64,000 nucleotides of DNA from Chloroflexota bacterium (GTDB taxonomy: Bacteria > Chloroflexota > Limnocylindria > P2-11E), in assembly GCA_027310565.1 (NCBI GenBank), contig DAIDAP010000037.1, forward strand, positions 1 through 64,000, read 5' to 3'. The position numbers and the translations under genes were made by a program. Under the pieces are notes generated by a model. The model ran no database searches. It was not told where the DNA came from and saw only the letters and a list, made by a program, of their open reading frames with translations. Positions 38,013 to 45,245 of this stretch are shown here, in pieces; positions within the stretch are counted from its first letter, which is position 1, and every line of letters begins with the position of its first letter.

Positions 38013-38270
38013 ATGCCACCGCGCGGACCCGCGCGCCGTGTCCGCTTCTACGAGAAGCCGGGGTGCCACCTGTGCGAGGAGGCGCTCCGCGCGGTCGCGC
38101 GCGTCCAGCGGGTCGTCGCGCTCGAGGTGGAGCGGATCGACATCGAGCGGCGTCCGGAGCTCTTCGAGCGCTACGCGCTGCGCATCCCGGTGCTGTCGGA
38201 CGGCGAGCGCGAGCTCGACGCCGCCGGGCTCGACGAGCGCGCGCTGGGCGCATGGCTGGCCGCCGGTTGA
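38013..38270 (+). CDS. Thioredoxin-fold / glutaredoxin-like protein (DUF836 type)
   Basis: 85 aa. Starts with a strand (RRVRFYEKPGCHLCEEALRA) that carries the CHLC redox motif, followed by VVALEVERIDIERRPELFERYALRIPVL, the cis-Pro region, and a short C-terminal helix. The fold matches DUF836 glutaredoxin-like proteins. ATG at 38013; another in-frame ATG is at 37998. It stands between a sulfurtransferase and an AhpD-like protein, so a thiol or selenol reductant role is a reasonable inference. Confidence 0.8.
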   Translation: MPPRGPARRVRFYEKPGCHLCEEALRAVARVQRVVALEVERIDIERRPELFERYALRIPVLSDGERELDAAGLDERALGAWLAAG

Positions 38271-38305
38271 CCGCCCCGGCCCGCAGGAGCGCGGCGCCGC
38301 GCCCC

Positions 38306-38320
38306 TAGAATCGCCTGGTG
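38306..38320 (+). promoter_or_regulatory. Leaderless-type promoter of the AhpD-like gene
   Basis: TAGAAT (38306-38311), six bases, GTG start at 38318. Best -10 match of all leaderless candidates in the window. It gives the TGA-containing gene its own promoter. Confidence 0.5.
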
Positions 38321-38782
38321 GCGAAGATCGCCTACGTCGGGCAGGGGAACAACTTTCGCCGCCTGCTCAATCACGCGCCGCAGCTCGCCGCGGCTTACTG
38401 GGACCTGCGCAGGGCGCTCAACGAGGGGTCGCTCGTGCCGAAGCTGCGCATGCTCTCGTTCCTGGCGTCGGACCATGCCAACCGCTGCCGCTACTGACTG
38501 CACTCGCACACCGTTGCCGGCCGTGCGCTCGGCATCACGCAGGAGATGGTCGATGCGCTGCCCGGCGCCGAGAGCAGCTCGCTGTTCAGCGACGAGGAGA
38601 AGGCCGTCATCGCGGCGTCGGCCGAGCTGACCCGGACGGCGAGGCTGTCGGATGCGACCTTCGACCGTCTGCGGCGGTACTTCGACGAGCGCCAGCTCGT
38701 CGAGCTCGTCGTCAACGCGTCGATCGCCAACCTCAACAACCGCGTCACGGACTCGTTCGCGGCGGAGGTCGAGCCGGACTGA
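38318..38782 (+). CDS. AhpD-like (carboxymuconolactone decarboxylase fold) protein, probable selenoprotein with in-frame TGA
   Basis: From the GTG at 38318 the frame runs 59 codons, meets TGA at 38495-38497, and continues in the same frame to 38782 (154 residues if TGA is read as Sec). The region is the AhpD redox centre: ANRCRY-TGA-LHSHTVAGRALG. AhpD proteins have CxxCxxxH here; Cys57 and His64 are kept and TGA takes exactly the second Cys position (60). Downstream sequence (ITQEMVDALPGAE, LSDATFDRLRRYFDERQLVE, NRVTDSFAAEV) is normal for the fold. CGCAC/GTGCG and CC/GG just after the TGA can form a hairpin with a GU-starting loop. The usual Glu before the motif is Met. The alternative is a one-base nonsense mutation of TGC. 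Confidence 0.7.
38505..38527 (+). promoter_or_regulatory. Candidate bacterial SECIS hairpin
   Basis: Stem CGCAC (38505-38509) with GTGCG (38523-38527), a bulge, inner pair CC/GG, apical loop GTTGCC that begins with GU as in the E. coli fdhF element. The loop starts about 15 bases after the TGA, within the usual range. The stem is short and GC-rich genomes form such hairpins by chance, so this is supporting evidence only. Confidence 0.35.
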
Positions 38783-38866
38783 CACGCGGGTCCGCCGTCC
38801 TCGGAGGCCGCGCGGCGGTGGGAGATGGCCGGGCTCCCGCGGCGGGGCGGTAGGGATCGGCGGGTC

Positions 38867-38895
38867 TTGACGCCGGCGATGCATGATCACAGAAT
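38867..38895 (+). promoter_or_regulatory. Promoter of the tyrosine recombinase gene
   Basis: TTGACG (38867-38872), 17-base spacer, CAGAAT (38890-38895). The ATG at 38904 begins only eight bases after the -10, so the leader is at most a few bases. Confidence 0.55.
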
Positions 38896-38903
38896 CACAA
38901 GGA

Positions 38904-39944
38904 ATGAAGATTGCACGGGATACGGGCGAGGGCTGGCGCGGGCTGCTGGCCGGCGAGTACGTCGACCCCCGCGGTCTGGGGGCCTCCAGCCCGCTCAGGA
39001 ACCTGGTGGCGGCCTATCTCCAGGATCTGCGGGACAAGGGCCGCAGCGACCAGACCGTGCCGCGCTACGCCGCCTACCTCGATGCGTTCGTCGCCTTCAT
39101 GGACCGCGATGGGCGCGCCGCGAAGGTCTCGGACATCGACATCCGGGCGCTCAAGGCGTTCAGCAGCCACCTGGCGCGGCGGCCGGTCCTGAACGGCCGC
39201 TACGGCGGCAAGGGCACGATCTCGGCCGCCACGCGGAACCTCCACCTCATCGCGCTCCGGCAGCTCCTCAAGTTCGCGACGCTCGTCGACCTGCCCGTAC
39301 CCGCTCCGGAGAAGGTCGAGCTCGCGAAGGCGGTCCAGCCGAGCCCCGACGCGCGTCACCTCGCCGAGGAGCGCGTGAAGCGTCTCCTGGACGCGTGTGA
39401 CACGTCGACGGACAAGGGCGTCCGCGCGCGAGCGCTCCTCGAGCTCCTCCTCGCGAGCGGCTGCCGTGTCTCGGAAGTCGTGGGTCTCGATCGGGCCCAG
39501 GTCGAGCTCGATGCCGAGGCGCGCACGCCGAAGGACGGGATCCGCATCCTCGACGAGGTGACCGTGTTCGGCAAGGGCGGCAAGTATCGCCGCGTGTACC
39601 TCCACGACCGCGCCCGGGAGTGGCTGCAGCAGTACCTCGCGACCCGAAAGGACGGCGACAAGGCGCTCTTCGCCACCGGCCGCAGGAGCGCGGACGGGTC
39701 GCGCCGGATGAGCGTCTGGACGGCGGAGCGCATCGTGGGCGACGCGGCGAAGCGCGCCGGTCTCGCGGAGGACGTCAGCCCGCACTGGCTGCGGCATGTC
39801 GCGGTGACGACGTGGGCGAAGCACGACCTCTCCTCCGCGCAGCGCCTGGCCGGTCACCGCCAGATCTCGACGACCCAGCGCTACCTCGGGACGAGCGACG
39901 CGGAGCTGAAGGCGTTCTACAAGCGCGTCGCGCGCGATGCGTGA
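38904..39944 (+). CDS. Tyrosine recombinase, XerC/XerD family
   Basis: 346 aa. N-terminal SAM-like core-binding domain (SPLRNLVAAYLQDLRDKGRS, VSDIDIRALKAFSSHL) and catalytic domain with all residues: Arg in LASGCRVSEVVGL, Lys in VFGKGGKYRRVYL, HWLRH, GHRQISTTQRY with the nucleophilic Tyr. ATG at 38904 is preferred over 38883 because the latter lies upstream of the -10. It is longer than typical XerC/D (about 300 aa) mainly by an N-terminal extension. It may be the chromosome-dimer resolvase or an integrase; no attachment-site duplication was found beside it. Confidence 0.85.
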   Translation: MKIARDTGEGWRGLLAGEYVDPRGLGASSPLRNLVAAYLQDLRDKGRSDQTVPRYAAYLDAFVAFMDRDGRAAKVSDIDIRALKAFSSHLARRPVLNGRYGGKGTISAATRNLHLIALRQLLKFATLVDLPVPAPEKVELAKAVQPSPDARHLAEERVKRLLDACDTSTDKGVRARALLELLLASGCRVSEVVGLDRAQVELDAEARTPKDGIRILDEVTVFGKGGKYRRVYLHDRAREWLQQYLATRKDGDKALFATGRRSADGSRRMSVWTAERIVGDAAKRAGLAEDVSPHWLRHVAVTTWAKHDLSSAQRLAGHRQISTTQRYLGTSDAELKAFYKRVARDA

Positions 39945-39965
39945 TGCGATCGGATCGGATGCGGA

Positions 39966-40733
39966 TCAGCGCGCGGTCCACCCCGCGTCGATCACCTGCA
40001 CGGCGCCGGTGATCGCGCTCGCGTCGTCCGAGCACAGGAAGCGCACGTACGCGGCGATCTCCGACGGCTCGAGGAGGCGCTTGAGCGCCGCGGGCGCGAG
40101 CATGATGTCGCGGATCACCGCGTCCTCGGGGATGCCGTGCGCCTTCGCCTGATCGGCGATCTGCCGCTCGACGAGCGGCGTGCGCACGTAGGAGGGGCAG
40201 ACCGCGTTCACGGTCACGCCCTTCTCCGCCGCCTCGAGCGCGACCGTCTTGGTGAAGCCGACGAGCCCGTGCTTGGCGGAGACGTACGCGGACTTGTACG
40301 GCGAGGCGACGAGGCCGTGCACCGACGCGATGTTCACGATCCTCCCCCAGCCCGCGGCGTACATCCGCGGTAGCGCGGCGCGTGTCAGGTAGAAGGCGCC
40401 GAAGAGCATCGTCCGCACGATGTGCTCCCAGCGCTCGACCGGGAACTCCTCCACCGGCGCGACGTGCTGCATCCCGGCGTTGTTCACCAGGATCTCGACG
40501 CCGCCGAGCTCGCGCACGCAGCGCTCGACCACCCCGTCGCAGTCGGCCCGCAGGCTCAGGTCGGCCTTCGCGAAGACGGCGCCGATCTCGCGGGCGACGC
40601 GCTCGCCGTCGGTCGCGTTGACGTCGGCGGCGAGCACGCGCGCGCCCTGCCGCGCGAGATCCTCGGCGATCGCCCTGCCGATGCCGCTCGCGGCGCCGGT
40701 CACGATGGCACGGCGGCCTGAGAGGTCGGTCAT
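39966..40733 (-). CDS. Short-chain dehydrogenase, 3-hydroxybutyrate dehydrogenase-like
   Basis: 255 aa. Rossmann motif VTGAASGIGRAIA, NNAG (NNAGMQHVAPVEEFP, the latter typical of D-3-hydroxybutyrate dehydrogenases), catalytic Ser in IVNIASVHG and YVSAKHG (Tyr and Lys), and VNAVCPSYVRTPLVERQI. The C-terminal lid LKRLLEPSEIAAYVRFL also fits BdhA. NADH use is suggested by the Asp after the second strand (LAADVN). TAGACT lies nine bases before the ATG. It converges with the recombinase gene. Confidence 0.82.
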   Translation of the reverse strand: MTDLSGRRAIVTGAASGIGRAIAEDLARQGARVLAADVNATDGERVAREIGAVFAKADLSLRADCDGVVERCVRELGGVEILVNNAGMQHVAPVEEFPVERWEHIVRTMLFGAFYLTRAALPRMYAAGWGRIVNIASVHGLVASPYKSAYVSAKHGLVGFTKTVALEAAEKGVTVNAVCPSYVRTPLVERQIADQAKAHGIPEDAVIRDIMLAPAALKRLLEPSEIAAYVRFLCSDDASAITGAVQVIDAGWTAR

Positions 40734-40799
40734 CGGCCGAGCAGTCTAGTGCCGCGCACCGTGAGGGTTACGCGCGGGCGCGGGAGGAGCCGGACGAGG

Positions 40800-41468
40800 T
40801 CACGGCCCCGTGAAGAGCGGCAGCGGGTCGATCTGGTCGCCGGAGGGCAGCGCCCTCGCCGAGACGATCACCTGCGCGGTGACCGTCTCGTCGTAGAAGA
40901 CGCGCCACGACGAGGCGCCGCCGGCGACGGTCTTGAAGAGCGGATCGCCGAGCGTGACGTTCTGGCCATCCCGCACCAGGAGCTGGACGTCCGCGTCGAT
41001 CGCACCCGGACGGAGCTTCACCTCCTTGTCCGCGCCCGTGACGAAGATGTAGGGGTAGCGAGGCTGCCCGGGAGTGCCGTCGGCGCGGATCTCGCCGTCG
41101 ATGTACTGGTACACCTCGATGCGCACGGTCCCCGTCACGGGCGACGTGTACGTGTAGCCCACCGGCGCCGTGAGCGCGGCGAGCTGGAGGCCCTGCCCCC
41201 GGTACGCGCTGGCCCGGAGCGGAGCAGGCGTCGCCGTGGGCGCGGGCGTCGGCGACGGGGTCGCCGGCGGGAGCGTCGGCAGCGGGGTCGCCGTCGGCGC
41301 GGGCGTCCGCGCCGGCGTCGCCGTCGCGGTGACCGTGACGCTCGCGCCCGCGAGCGACACCTGGCTCACGACCGCGCCGAGGACGAGCACCCCGATGCCG
41401 AGCCCGAGACCGAGGGCCGCGCTCGCGACCGTGCCGAGGGCGCCCCGCGGATCGTCCGGCGGCCTCAC
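40800..41468 (-). CDS. Membrane-anchored protein with Pro/Thr linker, unknown
   Basis: 222 aa, GTG start right after the MFS stop. One N-terminal membrane span (ALGLGLGIGVLVLGAVV), then a Thr/Pro/Ala-rich linker (ATATPARTPAPTATPLPTLP) at about 48-85, and an extracellular beta domain with VGYTYTSPVTGTVRIEVYQY and DADVQLLVRDGQNVTLGDPL, the second resembling a biotinyl-lipoyl-like hairpin (GQNVTLGD). No exact family. The linker repeats explain the regular GC pattern in the DNA. Last gene of the long leftward series. Confidence 0.6.
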   Translation of the reverse strand: MRPPDDPRGALGTVASAALGLGLGIGVLVLGAVVSQVSLAGASVTVTATATPARTPAPTATPLPTLPPATPSPTPAPTATPAPLRASAYRGQGLQLAALTAPVGYTYTSPVTGTVRIEVYQYIDGEIRADGTPGQPRYPYIFVTGADKEVKLRPGAIDADVQLLVRDGQNVTLGDPLFKTVAGGASSWRVFYDETVTAQVIVSARALPSGDQIDPLPLFTGP

Positions 41469-42809
41469 TCAGGCGGCCACCGGCCCGGCGATCTCCTCGA
41501 GGGAGCGCCCCTTCGTCTCCTCGGCGAGCAGCCACACGGCGGCGGCGGTCACGAGCAGCAGCGCCATGAACAGCGCGAAGACTCCGCTCTGCGCGATCAG
41601 CGGCACCAGGACCGGTGTAAGGAACGGTCCGATGATCCCGCCGACACGTCCGACGGCCGCGGCGACACCCGCGCCGGTCGCACGGACCTGCGTCGGGTAC
41701 AGCTCCGGGCTGTAGGCGTACACGATGCCCCAGGCGCCGAGGTTGAAGAACGACAGCAGGGCGGCCCACACGAAGGCGAGCGTCCCGGTGCCGGCGTTCC
41801 CGAACAGGACCGCCGCGACGGCGGTCCCGACGAGATAGGTCACGAGCGTCGGTCTGCGGCCCCAGCGGTCCACGAGCCAGGCCGCGCTGAAGTAGCCGGG
41901 GACCTGGGCGAGCGTCGAGAGGAAGAAGAACTCGTTGCTGCGGACCTCGGAGAGGCCTCGCGCGACCAGCAGCGACGGCACGTACAGGAAGATCCCGTAG
42001 TACGAGAGCGTGATCCCGAACCACAGGATCCAGAGCATCGCCGTGCGCCGGCGGTATGCGGGCGCGAGGAGCTCGCCGGCGCGGGTCCGGCCGCCGCGGG
42101 CCGGCGGCACGGCCGGCGCGAGCGTGAGCAGCGCTCCCCCGCCCGCGCGCTCGACGCGGCGCACGACCGCGTCGGCCTCCGCCGTGCGGCCCCGCTCCGC
42201 GAGGAAGCGCGGCGACTCGGGGAGCGCTCGACGAAGGTACGCGACGTACAGCGCCGGGACGGCGCCGACGACGAACGCCCAGCGCCATCCGTACGCCGGG
42301 ATGACGCCGATGGCGATGAGTCCCGCGGCGAGCGTGCCGTATGCCCAGAACGACTCGAGCAGCACGATCATGCGTCCGCGCGCGGCGCGCGGGGAGAGCT
42401 CGGACACCAGCGTCGCGACCACCGGGAGCTCGCCACCGAGCCCCAGGCCGGCGACGACCCGCGCGGCGAGGAGCGTCTCGAACGTCGGCGCGGCGGCGGA
42501 GAGGAGCGCGCCGACGCTGAAGAGGACGAGCGTCGCCTGGAAGACGACACGGCGGCCGTAGCGGTCGGCGAGCCGGCCGGACACCGCCGCGCCCAGGAAC
42601 ATGCCCACGAACCCGGCGCTCGCGATGAGCCCGGTCTGCGTCGGCGCGAGGCCGAACTCGCGCGTGATCGGCGCGAGGAGGAACGAGATGAGGATCACGT
42701 CCATCGCGTCGAAGAGCCAGCCGATCCCGCTCACCGCGAGGAGGCGCCAGTGGAAGCGGTTCAGCGGGATGCGGTCGAGACGCGCGACGAACGTGTCGGC
42801 GGTGCTCAG
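41469..42809 (-). CDS. MFS transporter (sugar-porter/metabolite:H+ symporter type), apparent CTG start
   Basis: 446 aa, twelve spans. Motifs of the MHS/sugar-porter group: WLFDAMDVILISF in span 1, GRLADRYGRRVVFQAT, RVVAGLGLGGELPVVATLV, LPESPRFLAERG before the central loop, WLVDRWGRRPTLVTY, and SPELYPTQVRATGAG. The conserved beginning ARLDRIPLNRFHWRLL has no ATG, GTG or TTG before it. CTG at 42809 overlaps the asd stop as CTGA. The first canonical start (GTG in LLAVSGIG) would remove the conserved N-terminal helix. It follows the aspartate-pathway genes, so it may move a related metabolite. Confidence 0.85.
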   Translation of the reverse strand: MSTADTFVARLDRIPLNRFHWRLLAVSGIGWLFDAMDVILISFLLAPITREFGLAPTQTGLIASAGFVGMFLGAAVSGRLADRYGRRVVFQATLVLFSVGALLSAAAPTFETLLAARVVAGLGLGGELPVVATLVSELSPRAARGRMIVLLESFWAYGTLAAGLIAIGVIPAYGWRWAFVVGAVPALYVAYLRRALPESPRFLAERGRTAEADAVVRRVERAGGGALLTLAPAVPPARGGRTRAGELLAPAYRRRTAMLWILWFGITLSYYGIFLYVPSLLVARGLSEVRSNEFFFLSTLAQVPGYFSAAWLVDRWGRRPTLVTYLVGTAVAAVLFGNAGTGTLAFVWAALLSFFNLGAWGIVYAYSPELYPTQVRATGAGVAAAVGRVGGIIGPFLTPVLVPLIAQSGVFALFMALLLVTAAAVWLLAEETKGRSLEEIAGPVAA

Positions 42810-43870
42810 AGGAGCCCCTCGGCGACGAACAGCTCGGCGTTGAGGATCGAGGCGCCGGCGGCGCCGCGGATCGTGTTGTGGCCGAGCACGACGTATTTGT
42901 ACCCCAGGACGCGGTCCTCGCGCACGCGGCCGACCACGACGCTCATGCCGCGCCCGGCGTCGCGGTCGCGCACCGGCTGCGGTCGGTCGCGCTCGTCGCG
43001 CACGACGATCGGCCGCTCCGGCGCGGTCGGGAGACAGAGCTCCTGCGGACGGCCGCGGAACGCGCGCATGGCCGCGACGATCTCGTCGACCGCGGGCCGC
43101 TCGCGCAGCGCGAGCGTGACGGTCTCGGTGTGCCCGTCGCGGACCGGCACGCGGTTGCAGTGCGCGGAGAACGCGAAAGCCGCGTCGTGGAAGGCGGAGC
43201 CGTCCCAGGTCCCGAGGAACTTCTTCGCCTCGCGCTCCATCTTCTCTTCCTCTTCGGCGATGAACGGGACGACGTTGTCGACCGCGTCGAGCGACGCGAC
43301 GCCGGGGTACCCGGCCCCGGAGAGCGCCTGCATGGTCGTGACGACCACCTGCTCGATGCCGAACGCGCGATGGACCGGCGCCGCGGCGAGCGCGAAGGTG
43401 ATCGCCGAGCAGTTGCCGTTCGTGACGATGGAGCCGGACCAGCCGCGTGTTCGGCGCTGCACCTCGAGCGCCGCGGCGTGGTCGGGGTTCACCTCGGCGA
43501 TGATGAGCGGCACGTCGGGGTCCGCGCGGTGCGTCGTGACGTTGGAGAAGACGTGATGCCCGGTCTTCGCGAGCTCGGCCTCCCACCGCGCCGCGGCCTC
43601 GGAGGGAAGCGCCGAGAAGCAGATCTCGGCGTCGAGGCCGGCGCGGGTCGCTTCGAGACGCATGTCCGCGACGCCGTCCGGCATGTCGGCGCCGAGGTGC
43701 CACGCCGTGGCCTCGCCGTAGCGCTTGCCGGACTTCGCGTCGGAGGTCGTGAGCGCGGCGAGCTCGAACCACGGGTGGCCGGCGAGCAGCGCGATGAAGC
43801 GCTGCCCGACCGTGCCGGACGCCCCGAGGACCGCGACCTTGCGCCGCCGCACGAGGCTAGTGTCGCGCAT
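42806..43870 (-). CDS. asd: Aspartate-semialdehyde dehydrogenase
   Basis: 354 aa, close to the archaeal/fungal type of Asd in its signatures: KVAVLGASGTVGQRFIALLA (NADP motif), IVTNGNCSAITFALA with the catalytic Cys, SGAGYPGVASLDAVDNVVPF, and AHCNRVPVRDGHTETV with the substrate-binding region. It reduces aspartyl phosphate for Lys, Met, Thr and diaminopimelate. The ATG lies within the end of lysC (14-base overlap); a GTG at 43852 is also possible. Confidence 0.93.
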   Translation of the reverse strand: MRDTSLVRRRKVAVLGASGTVGQRFIALLAGHPWFELAALTTSDAKSGKRYGEATAWHLGADMPDGVADMRLEATRAGLDAEICFSALPSEAAARWEAELAKTGHHVFSNVTTHRADPDVPLIIAEVNPDHAAALEVQRRTRGWSGSIVTNGNCSAITFALAAAPVHRAFGIEQVVVTTMQALSGAGYPGVASLDAVDNVVPFIAEEEEKMEREAKKFLGTWDGSAFHDAAFAFSAHCNRVPVRDGHTETVTLALRERPAVDEIVAAMRAFRGRPQELCLPTAPERPIVVRDERDRPQPVRDRDAGRGMSVVVGRVREDRVLGYKYVVLGHNTIRGAAGASILNAELFVAEGLL

Positions 43871-45245
43871 CGAACTCGTCGTGTATGGCGCGCACCGCGG
43901 CCTCGCGCTGTGCCTCCTGCACCACCAGCGAGATGTTCAGCTCGCTCGAGCCCTGGGCGATGGCCACGACGTTCACCTTCCCGCGGCCGAGGGCGCCGAA
44001 CACGCGCGCGGCCACGCCGGGCGTGCCGCGCATCCCCTCCCCCACCGCCGCGACGATGGCCACCGGCGCCTCGACGGTGACGCGCTCGACGTCGTGCCGC
44101 TGGAGCTCGACGCTGAACATGCGCTCGAGCGCGCGCCTGAGCCGGTCGGTGGACTCCTTCGGCACCACCAGGCAGATGGAGTTCTCGCTCGAGGACTGGC
44201 TGATCATCAGGACGGAGACCCGCTCCGCCGCTGTCGTGTCGAAGACGCGCGCCGCGAACCCCGGCACACCGCTCATGCCGGCCCCCTGCACGGTGATGAG
44301 CCCGAGGCCGCCCAGCGAGGTCGTCGCCTTCACCACGCTGCCGTCGACCACCGGCTCCGCGGTGATCGTCGTGCCGTGGTCGGCCGGCGCGAATGTGTTG
44401 AGGATGCGCACCGGGATGCGCGCCTCGATCGCCGGGAGCACCGTGCGCGGGTGGATGACCTTCGCGCCGAAGTACGACAGCTCGGCGGCCTCGGCGTACG
44501 AGATCGCCGCGAGCGGCGCCGCGTCGGCGACGATGCGCGGGTCGGCGCTCATGACGCCGCTCACGTCCGTGTAGATGCGCAGCTCGTCCGCGCCGAGCGC
44601 CGCGGCGAGCACCGCCGCCGAGTAGTCGGAGCCGCCCCGCCCCAGCGTGGTGGTGACGCCCTCGGCGGTCGCGGCGATGTAGCCCGTGACGACCGGCACG
44701 GCCCCGGCCCGGAGCCGCGGGACGAGGTCCCTCCGCGCGCGCTCCGCCGTCGGCCCCATGAGCGGATTGGCATGCCCGAACGCGCCGTCGGTGACGATGA
44801 GGCCCTCGGCCGACACCGGCTCGGCGGTGACGCCGTGCGCGTGCAGCAGCCCGGCGACGAGGGGCGCCGAGACGCGCTCGCCGTACGCGACGATGGCGTC
44901 GAGGGTGCGCGCGGTGCACTCGTGGAGGATCGCGACGCTGCGCAGGAGGCTCACCGCGCGCTCGGTGAGGCGTTCGACCTCGCTCCCGGGCGCGTCCTGG
45001 AGCCCGACCGCCGCCGCGAGCCGGACGTGCGCCGCCTCGAGGCCGCGGACGATCCGCTCCGCGCGGTCCGCGTCGCCGGCCTCGGCGGCGCGCGCGGCCT
45101 CGTGCAGCGCGTCGGTCGTGCCGGCGGTCGCCGAGACGACCACGACGCGCTCGCCCGCGAGGTCGCGGACGATCGCGACGAGGTGCTCGAGCGCATCCTT
45201 CGAGGCGACGGAGGTCCCGCCGAACTTCAGGACGGTGCGGGTCAT
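43857..45245 (-). CDS. lysC: Aspartokinase
   Basis: 462 aa, starts TVLKFGGTSVAS. Catalytic domain with GYIAATAEGVTTTLGRGGSD and ADPRIVADAAPLAAISYAEA, then two ACT regulatory domains (LGLITVQGAGMSGVPG, VAIVAAVGEGMRGTPGVAAR). The size and layout fit monofunctional aspartokinase III-like enzymes. ATG overlaps the hom stop as ATGA. It supplies asd downstream, and feedback control through ACT is expected. Confidence 0.94.
   Translation of the reverse strand: MTRTVLKFGGTSVASKDALEHLVAIVRDLAGERVVVVSATAGTTDALHEAARAAEAGDADRAERIVRGLEAAHVRLAAAVGLQDAPGSEVERLTERAVSLLRSVAILHECTARTLDAIVAYGERVSAPLVAGLLHAHGVTAEPVSAEGLIVTDGAFGHANPLMGPTAERARRDLVPRLRAGAVPVVTGYIAATAEGVTTTLGRGGSDYSAAVLAAALGADELRIYTDVSGVMSADPRIVADAAPLAAISYAEAAELSYFGAKVIHPRTVLPAIEARIPVRILNTFAPADHGTTITAEPVVDGSVVKATTSLGGLGLITVQGAGMSGVPGFAARVFDTTAAERVSVLMISQSSSENSICLVVPKESTDRLRRALERMFSVELQRHDVERVTVEAPVAIVAAVGEGMRGTPGVAARVFGALGRGKVNVVAIAQGSSELNISLVVQEAQREAAVRAIHDEFDARH

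Noticed and set aside
41220..41340. Regular GC-rich repeats resembling a tandem or CRISPR-like array
   Set aside because: They encode the Thr/Pro/Ala linker of the membrane-anchored protein at 40800-41468; unit length and spacing are those of codons, not of CRISPR repeats.
40749..43556. Very long open frame on the plus strand opposite SDR, MFS and asd
   Set aside because: Composition is Arg/Gly/Glu-rich without motifs; it is the antisense of recognised genes. Long antisense frames are expected at this GC content. Others (for example 2566-4122 minus, 4585-6426 minus, 54644-56485 minus) were dismissed for the same reason.
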